DNA of 64,000 nt from Clostridium thermobutyricum (GTDB lineage: Bacteria > Bacillota > Clostridia > Ch29): assembly GCA_016841565.1 (NCBI GenBank), contig JAENYX010000009.1, forward strand, positions 1 to 64,000, read 5' to 3'. A program made the position numbers and the translations under genes. The first letter of the stretch is position 1, and each line of letters begins with the position of its first letter. The notes under the pieces were generated by a model, which saw only the letters and a list, made by a program, of their open reading frames with translations, made no database searches and was not told where the DNA came from. Shown here in pieces: positions 58,683 to 64,000 of this stretch.

Positions 58683-59288
58683 ATGAAATTTGGAATTAGA
58701 ACCCCAAGTCTAAAGAAATCCATTAAAGCGAGGACTTCCGGGAGAGTTAAAAGAGCATTAAAATCATCGGTTAACCCTTTATATGGGAAAGAAGGAATGG
58801 GAGTTATAAATAACCCCCAAAAGGCTGTATATAATAAAATCTACAACAAAACAACTGTTTCAGCTGTACCTAAACTAAATCTTAATGACAGTAACAGCAC
58901 AGCCCATATAAACGATACTCCAATTCCCCCGGAAATTGGAGGCCAGTTCACGGAACCCATACCTAGAAGCAAAACCAAAGAAGAAAGGGATTTTGACATT
59001 TACTTTAAGTTATACGAGGAAGCTAGAAGACTTGAGAAAAACGGCAATGCTGATAAAGCTTTAGAAATCTACACTAATATTCTTGAAGAATTTGAACCTA
59101 CGGGAACTGCATACTATGAAAGGCCCTGTATTATACTTGAAAAACAAAAACGATATGATGAAGCAATACAAATATGTTTGCGTGCTATCGAAGCAATTAA
59201 TAACAAGCGTTTCAATGCTACAGCCGACGAGTTTGAACATAGACTAAACAGATTGCTCAGAAAAAAAGAAAAACAGAAAAAATTATAG
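58683..59288 (+). CDS. TPR protein of the lysogeny module
   Basis: 201 residues. Basic N-terminal 60 (FGIRTPSLKKSIKARTSGRV, NPLYGKEGMGVINNPQKAVY), then TPR-like helices FDIYFKLYEEARRLEKNGNA, ALEIYTNILEEFEPTGTAYY and YDEAIQICLRAIEAI. Seen in other Firmicutes prophages between repressor and integrase, but its role is not established. Could be a peptide-signal-type receptor or scaffold. Confidence 0.8.
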   Translation: MKFGIRTPSLKKSIKARTSGRVKRALKSSVNPLYGKEGMGVINNPQKAVYNKIYNKTTVSAVPKLNLNDSNSTAHINDTPIPPEIGGQFTEPIPRSKTKEERDFDIYFKLYEEARRLEKNGNADKALEIYTNILEEFEPTGTAYYERPCIILEKQKRYDEAIQICLRAIEAINNKRFNATADEFEHRLNRLLRKKEKQKKL

Positions 59289-59331
59289 TATATACTATTC
59301 CCACAAAAGAATATTTACAGGGAGGGGTAAA

Positions 59332-59736
59332 ATGTACATAAATAAGGCCGAGGAGCTGACCTGTAGATATAATACCAGGAACCCCGAAACAATAGCAAAG
59401 GAAATGGGGATAGATATTATCCGTCTACCTTATGCTGAATTAAACGGTATCGCCGCATCAATAGGCGAATATAAAATTATGGGGGTTAATTCAAACTTGG
59501 AAGAGCCATTACAGAAATTCGTAATAGCTCATGAATTAGGTCATTTTGTGCTCCATCCTCAAGGCAATTTCTTTTTTGTATTAAGAAAAACTATGCTTTA
59601 TTGTAAGTTTGAATACCAAGCTAACTTATTTGCTGTTGCACTTTGTTTCGGTAAAAAAATAGCCCGGGACAATAATGTAAAAAGCATTATTACCGGACAA
59701 GCTAAAGATTTGTATTCTATTGCAGAAATATTATAA
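59332..59736 (+). CDS. ImmA/IrrE-type metalloprotease
   Basis: 134 residues with KFVIAHELGHFVLHPQGNFF, the HExxH zinc site, and the C-terminal YQANLFAVALCFG. In ICEBs1 the homologue ImmA cuts the repressor to induce the element; that role is likely here as the CI protein has no self-cleaving domain. Confidence 0.9.
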   Translation: MYINKAEELTCRYNTRNPETIAKEMGIDIIRLPYAELNGIAASIGEYKIMGVNSNLEEPLQKFVIAHELGHFVLHPQGNFFFVLRKTMLYCKFEYQANLFAVALCFGKKIARDNNVKSIITGQAKDLYSIAEIL

Positions 59737-59771
59737 AGAGGCTCAAATTCCAAGAGCATCGGCCTCCCATA

Positions 59772-59797
59772 AAAAAATCCCCTGCCACAGGGGATTA
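59772..59797 (-). terminator. Terminator after the right tRNA-Val
   Basis: Minus strand AATCCCCTG-TGG-CAGGGGATT with TTTTTTT. It belongs to the phage-carried side of the tRNA-Val gene, so the right copy can be a normal unit. Confidence 0.85.
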
Positions 59798-59800
59798 ATG

Positions 59801-59878
59801 TGGTGGGGCGAACAGGGATCGAACCTGCGAAACCTCTACCATGTCAAGGTAGCGCTCTCCCAACTGAGCTATCGCCCC
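59801..59878 (-). tRNA. tRNA-Val(GAC), right copy (phage-carried)
   Basis: Identical over its whole length to the left copy at 22187-22264. By the geometry of integration this copy came with the phage. It follows tRNA-Gly on the same strand and has its own terminator. Confidence 0.95.
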
Positions 59879-59938
59879 GAATATGGAGCGGGTAACGGGG
59901 ATCGAACCCGCACTTCCGGCTTGGGAAGCCGGTGCTCT
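59801..59938. repeat. attR: 138-bp direct repeat, right copy
   Basis: Identical to 22187-22324. Right of 59938 the host sequence completes tRNA-Gly with the D-arm and 5' acceptor strand. Confidence 0.95.
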
Positions 59939-59957
59939 GCCATTGAGCTATACCCGC
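59884..59957 (-). tRNA. tRNA-Gly(CCC)
   Basis: GCGGGTA acceptor, anticodon arm CCGGC-TTCCCAA-GCCGG with anticodon CCC, T-arm GCGGG-TTCGATC-CCCGT, encoded CCA. Intact gene spanning the right prophage junction: 3' part from the phage att sequence, 5' part host. Confidence 0.95.
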
Positions 59958-60007
59958 ACTTGTCAGTGATAATATTATAACTGTTTTTCGGCCTACAATC
60001 AATATCA

Positions 60008-60721
60008 TTATTTGTCAGGTTCAAATATAGAATACTCAAACATAAAATCGTAATCCTCTCCAAGAGTCCTTGCAAAGGAAGTCACACCCACTCCTTCGGT
60101 AAAGGTCCGCTCCTCAATATAAATGCCGTCGGGCATTCCCTCCATGGGCACGCTGTATCTTACCTTATAAACATCCGGTCCATCCTCCTTCTTCTCTGCC
60201 GATAATATCTCTGCCGTAAGAACAACCTCTTTTCCTGAGCTTTCCACCGTCTGCTCCCATCTGCTGCCGCTTTCCAGCGGGAGCTTCAGCAACTGCAGCT
60301 CTTTAAACATATGAGCCAGTTTCTCTCCCCGGATTATCCGCTCCAGTACTGTGTCCGAAGTTATTCTGTATTCCAGCTCAAGACCGAAATCCCCCGGCGC
60401 TTCTCCTCCCGACGGATCATCCACCTCTCCCGACACTTCGTAGACCAGTATTTCAGGATTGTCGGTATTCCCCGAAATATTATCCAGCTTCATGCGATGG
60501 CCGTATTCCGCAAACCCCGAGTAGAACCATTCATATCCAATTCTCTGGGGGAAAATCCCGGCCAGTTGCTGTGAAACCCTTTCCCTCGGGTCCTGGAGCG
60601 GAGAGTTTTGCTGGCTGTTGTTTTCACCGACAGGGCCGTTTTCACCGGGATTCATGTAAACATATATCAATGCTGCCGCCAATACTGCAAGTAGTACTGC
60701 CACTATGTATTTGCTTTTCAT
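60008..60721 (-). CDS. Membrane-anchored or exported protein of unknown function
   Basis: 237 residues. A hydrophobic N-terminal segment IVAVLLAVLAAALIYVYM follows a short basic start, then a low-complexity Asn/Gly/Pro linker and a beta-rich extracytoplasmic part (QRIGYEWFYSGFAEYGHRMK, TSDTVLERIIRGEKLAHMFK, GIYIEERTFTEGVGVTSFAR). The beta part resembles lipoproteins of Firmicutes that bind unknown ligands. No motif of a known enzyme. Confidence 0.75.
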   Translation of the reverse strand: MKSKYIVAVLLAVLAAALIYVYMNPGENGPVGENNSQQNSPLQDPRERVSQQLAGIFPQRIGYEWFYSGFAEYGHRMKLDNISGNTDNPEILVYEVSGEVDDPSGGEAPGDFGLELEYRITSDTVLERIIRGEKLAHMFKELQLLKLPLESGSRWEQTVESSGKEVVLTAEILSAEKKEDGPDVYKVRYSVPMEGMPDGIYIEERTFTEGVGVTSFARTLGEDYDFMFEYSIFEPDK

Positions 60722-61080
60722 TTTTCACACCTCTGTATTGATTTATTATAATATTCCATTGCAATTATATTATTCTCTTTAAACAGCATTCTAAACCATG
60801 CAGACTTAAGGAAACCAAACCGACCGTCCGGAACATATACCGCCTTCCACCGTCAAATATTTTAGAGCCTTAAACGGCGCCAACCTATTAAGGCATTCAT
60901 ACAGAAACAGCCGGATAAAAAGCCGGACACTTTTGGCGGGTAAAAGCATTAACGGGACTCCCTTCCCAAATACATTGCTTTTGCCCGGCCATTCTTTTTT
61001 TGCCGTAAAGGAATTGACCTGGAATGCATAGAATAATCTAAAAAAGACAATTAGGTTTACCGGTTTACTATTTCATCCTG

Positions 61081-61109
61081 TTGGAAATTATAATCACTAC
61101 ATGTATAAT
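61081..61109 (+). promoter_or_regulatory. Promoter of the HD/nucleotidyltransferase gene
   Basis: TTGGAA (61081-61086), 17-base spacer, TATAAT (61104-61109), about 40 bases before the ATG. The rest of 60722-61080 holds no gene or clear signal; it is a plain 5' intergenic region. Confidence 0.7.
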
Positions 61110-61147
61110 ATATCAAAGCTTATCTCTGTGAAGAAAGGAGAACCGCT

Positions 61148-64000
61148 ATGGATACCGCTTTATTATCGGATATGAATAAAAAGATACTTGCATCTCTTTT
61201 AGAGTTAAGAAAAAAGTACCCCGATACCATTAGCAGAACCTATGTAAAAGAACAAATTGACAAGTCCTCCTTTGCGAAACAAATGGAGATAATTATAGAA
61301 AACAGGGATTACAGCTGCAGAGCCGTCCTTGAACTATGCAGGGATATGCTTAATGGTCTGGCCGGCGGCAGCGCACCCGGCGACTGGCTGGAATACATCT
61401 ACCAGTATGCCATAAGCAAATCCTTTCCCCAGGCGCTGGAGGCCGACTTGAATGATAATCTTGACTGTGCATGCAGCGTATATCTTCAGGTGCTGAGGGA
61501 GATATGCCGGTTCCAGAAGTCCTCGGATGACGGTACCTGGCAGAGCAGGTATCCCCTTGAATTGCTGTCTGCCCAGGAGCAGGAACAGCTGGAGAACCCG
61601 GAAGAATACCGGCTTTTTCTAAAAGCCCTTGACAGTGAATACATATATGAAATGATGAAGCTGAACCAGGAGCTGCTGGGACATAATACCCTCGATCACA
61701 TATGCGGAGTACATTACATCTCCCTCTTTATAGCCCGTCAGCTGAAAGAACTGGGACTGCCGGTAGACCTGGGACGGGTTTCGGGAGCTGCAGCGGGACA
61801 TGATATTGGAAAATACGGCTGTAAAGGTTTTGAAGTATCGAGAGTCCCATACCTGCATTATTACTATACCGACCAGTGGTTCAAAAAACACGGAATAGTA
61901 TATATAAGAAATATTGCACTCAACCATTCAACCTGGGACCTTGAGATTGAGAATCTGCCTCTGGAATCATTAATTCTCATTTACTCGGACTTCAGGGTGA
62001 AAACAAAACCCGGAGGCAAGAACAATGGCCGAATGCATATATACTCCCTGATGGATTCCTTTGATATTGTACTGGGCAAGCTGGATAATGTGGATGAAAA
62101 AAAGGAAAAAAGGTACCGCAGAGTGTTCGCAAAGCTAAAGGACTTCGAAAATTATATGGTGGGTCTGGGTATAAGTATAAACACACAGCAGGGAGCCGAA
62201 ACACAAAAGCTGTTCTCAAAGGTGGGCGGATATTATGCTCTTATGCACGGCCAACAAGTGGTACAGAATTTGAAATACCAGTCAATCCGTCATAACATTA
62301 ACGTTATGTACAGGCTTCGGGACGAATTTTCGCTCAACGCCATACTGGAATCGGCCCGCAGCGAAAAAAACTGGAAAAACCTCCGGGAGTATTTGCGCAT
62401 ATTTGAGGATTATTCCACCTATCTTACGCAAAAGCAAAAGCTGCTCACCATAAAATTTTTATATGAACAGTTAATCCATCCCGAAGACGATATAAGAAGG
62501 CATTGCAGCGAGTTAATAGGAGCCCTGATTGCTACCTTTGATGAGGAATACCGCAAAGAGGTGCCCGATGATGCAACCCTGGATACCCCTGATATTACAA
62601 GCTGCCAGCTGCTGAGCCGGTATTTGGAGGCTTTTATTGACCCGGATCATAGAATTATCCCTACCCATCGTGTCTGGATAGGCTACGGATTGGGTGTCAT
62701 GGTAAACTCGCTTTTTACCCACTGCAAACCGCAGATGGTAAACGCTTATGCCAGGATTCTATACCAATGCTATACCAAAACTCCGCTCAACCAGACCCAG
62801 ACCCAGCTCTACCTGCTGGAGACTCTCAAATCAATACCCTCCACCTGCGACAGGGATCTGTTGGAACTGCTGATGGATTTTGTGCTGGAAAGGCTTTCTG
62901 TGATTGACAGCAGTCTGCGTTTGTCGGCTCTTGATGCCGCCCGCATTCTCAGCCTGAGCCTTGACCCCCAGTGCAGGCATGCTCAGCATTTAAAGGATCT
63001 GCTGATTCAAAATATGAGCAGATCGTCCCTGCCTGCAGAAAACCATCTTAGGCTCAAGATAGCGGAAATCCTACAGCTTGACCCCCAGATAACCGGAAAA
63101 TTCCGTGACTTTTGCCGCCGGGACTTGGAAAGTATTTCGGATATTTTCCTGAGCAACCTAAAGACTGCAACCGACAGGATTTCAAAAAAGATACAGGTGG
63201 AGCTCCTGCTGGAGCACACTCTGAAAAGCAAGAACAATGCCCTGTATACCGCCATGCACTTTTGCAACCTTCTAAAGGTCAGTCCTGTTGAAGAGGTACG
63301 CATTGGCGCAGGGGAGGCTCTGGTTCGAATAATCCCCAGTCTAAGCCTTGAACAAAGAAATGATATTGCTATAGAACTGGTCAGAGCTTTGGAACTTGAA
63401 GGCCATCAGTTCACCAAATATATTCCCTATTACCTTGGGCAGTTGATACTATACCTTCAGCCGGTGCAGCTGGATGAAGTGCTGGATTATCTAACCGAAA
63501 AGACCAAACAGTCGGGGCCCCATATAAACTCACTGATACTGAAAACGGTAGGAATAACTCTGTCCTACTACCTTAAATACAGGAAACTCTTCCCCAAGGA
63601 CGGAGAATTCTATGAGAGCAGACTGTCCGGAATGCTGGGGATTTTGTTGGGCGGCTTTGTAAATTACGACCAACAGGTCAGGCAGATTGCTTTCAGCGTT
63701 ATTGGTAAAGAAATCTATGGCTCGGAATACCTTGATTTAGAGCAGAAAAACCATATATTTAGACTGACTGCAAAAAAAATACTCACACTGCTGCCTGACA
63801 ACAGGGACAGTGAACTAACACTGTTTACCAATGCATCGGCGCTAAACAGCATGTATAAATTCATATCGGCCTACACATTCCATTATGGCGGCATAACCCT
63901 TGACCACCCGCAGAAAATAGCCTTTTTCCCGGGAACCTTTGATCCCTTTTCTCTGGGCCACAAGGAAATAGCAAAGGAAATACGCAGGCTCGGTTTTGAA
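61148..64000 (+). CDS. Large HD-domain / helical-repeat / nucleotidyltransferase fusion (partial, runs off the window)
   Basis: Starts at ATG 61148 after AAAGGAG and is still open at 64000, giving 951 codons so far. Residues about 170-260 are an HD phosphohydrolase domain: ELLGHNTLDHICGVHYISLF with the first His, AAGHDIGKYG with the HD pair, and ALNHSTW. A long helical-repeat middle (about 380-900) follows, then IAFFPGTFDPFSLGHKEIAK, the (T/H)xGH nucleotide-binding motif of NadD/cytidylyltransferase-like enzymes. I infer a giant NAD- or nucleotide-related bifunctional enzyme. Its C-terminus lies outside the window. Confidence 0.85.
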   Translation, partial: MDTALLSDMNKKILASLLELRKKYPDTISRTYVKEQIDKSSFAKQMEIIIENRDYSCRAVLELCRDMLNGLAGGSAPGDWLEYIYQYAISKSFPQALEADLNDNLDCACSVYLQVLREICRFQKSSDDGTWQSRYPLELLSAQEQEQLENPEEYRLFLKALDSEYIYEMMKLNQELLGHNTLDHICGVHYISLFIARQLKELGLPVDLGRVSGAAAGHDIGKYGCKGFEVSRVPYLHYYYTDQWFKKHGIVYIRNIALNHSTWDLEIENLPLESLILIYSDFRVKTKPGGKNNGRMHIYSLMDSFDIVLGKLDNVDEKKEKRYRRVFAKLKDFENYMVGLGISINTQQGAETQKLFSKVGGYYALMHGQQVVQNLKYQSIRHNINVMYRLRDEFSLNAILESARSEKNWKNLREYLRIFEDYSTYLTQKQKLLTIKFLYEQLIHPEDDIRRHCSELIGALIATFDEEYRKEVPDDATLDTPDITSCQLLSRYLEAFIDPDHRIIPTHRVWIGYGLGVMVNSLFTHCKPQMVNAYARILYQCYTKTPLNQTQTQLYLLETLKSIPSTCDRDLLELLMDFVLERLSVIDSSLRLSALDAARILSLSLDPQCRHAQHLKDLLIQNMSRSSLPAENHLRLKIAEILQLDPQITGKFRDFCRRDLESISDIFLSNLKTATDRISKKIQVELLLEHTLKSKNNALYTAMHFCNLLKVSPVEEVRIGAGEALVRIIPSLSLEQRNDIAIELVRALELEGHQFTKYIPYYLGQLILYLQPVQLDEVLDYLTEKTKQSGPHINSLILKTVGITLSYYLKYRKLFPKDGEFYESRLSGMLGILLGGFVNYDQQVRQIAFSVIGKEIYGSEYLDLEQKNHIFRLTAKKILTLLPDNRDSELTLFTNASALNSMYKFISAYTFHYGGITLDHPQKIAFFPGTFDPFSLGHKEIAKEIRRLGFE

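Larger units (their letters stand above)
22187..59938. mobile_element. Prophage, siphovirus type, about 37.75 kb
   Basis: Bounded by a 138-bp perfect direct repeat in a tRNA pair, with integrase next to the left end and repressor/ImmA next to the right end. It holds complete modules for lysogeny, recombination, replication, packaging (PBSX-type terminase, SPP1-like portal, MuF), head, tail, and lysis. No structural gene appears broken, so it may be inducible. Accessory genes sit at the left end (restriction-modification, Ntn-hydrolase) and between the late regulator and terminase. Confidence 0.96.

Overview
The window looks like the chromosome of a Gram-positive, spore-forming-type anaerobe of the class Clostridia. 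The evidence is a tRNA-Ser-type T-box in front of serine genes, a cobalamin riboswitch with an intrinsic terminator, a PadR/permease-prefix membrane protein pair, a copper-amine-oxidase-type stalk protein, MnmH, and purine-rich ribosome binding sites almost everywhere. Genus cannot be fixed from the sequence. Three regions can be separated.

Region 1 (1-22,186) is host chromosome, mostly on the minus strand: a ferritin-like protein and superoxide dismutase, a PadR regulatory cluster, an exported glucosaminidase-like protein, an exported amidohydrolase, a YgjP-type metallopeptidase, a B12-binding radical SAM protein, riboswitch-controlled cobT, an ECF transporter S component, mnmH, and a T-box-controlled pair (class V aminotransferase plus serA) that together should make serine. 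It is interrupted at 9,657-11,419 by a decayed integrative element. The element duplicated the 3' half of a tRNA-Ala(GGC) gene. It holds a broken serine recombinase, a TnpW-like gene, a Phd/RelE-type toxin-antitoxin pair and a helicase fragment. Next to the intact tRNA-Ala, 11,520-12,055 holds a chain of hairpins with G-U compensated pairs that looks like a large structured non-coding RNA.

Region 2 (22,187-59,938) is a complete-looking siphovirus-type prophage in a tRNA-Val/tRNA-Gly pair. It is flanked by a 138-bp perfect direct repeat that contains all of tRNA-Val(GAC) and the 3' part of tRNA-Gly(CCC). On the plus strand, and contiguous once circularised, are CI-type repressor, a TPR protein, ImmA-type protease and integrase. 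On the minus strand, reading from right to left, come Cro, ERF annealing protein, Cas4-like nuclease, replication initiator, DnaC-type loader, SSB, dUTPase, nucleases, an ArpU/RinA-type late regulator, a row of single-gene accessory cassettes, a ParB-like and a Mom-like DNA modification protein, terminase, portal, MuF-type head protein with an added metallopeptidase domain, scaffold, capsid, connectors, tail genes with a frameshifted chaperone, holins and a three-domain endolysin. Between endolysin and integrase lies AT-rich cargo: a two-gene cassette with a proteasome-like Ntn-hydrolase, and a compact BcgI-like restriction-modification system.

Region 3 (59,939-64,000) is host chromosome again: the 5' part of tRNA-Gly, an exported protein of unknown function, and the first 950 or so codons of a very large protein joining an HD phosphohydrolase domain, a helical-repeat middle and a nucleotidyltransferase of the NadD type, cut by the window edge.

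The best candidates for something undescribed are the Ntn-hydrolase cassette, the hairpin-chain RNA beside tRNA-Ala, and the row of accessory cassettes that share a leader and a terminator design.
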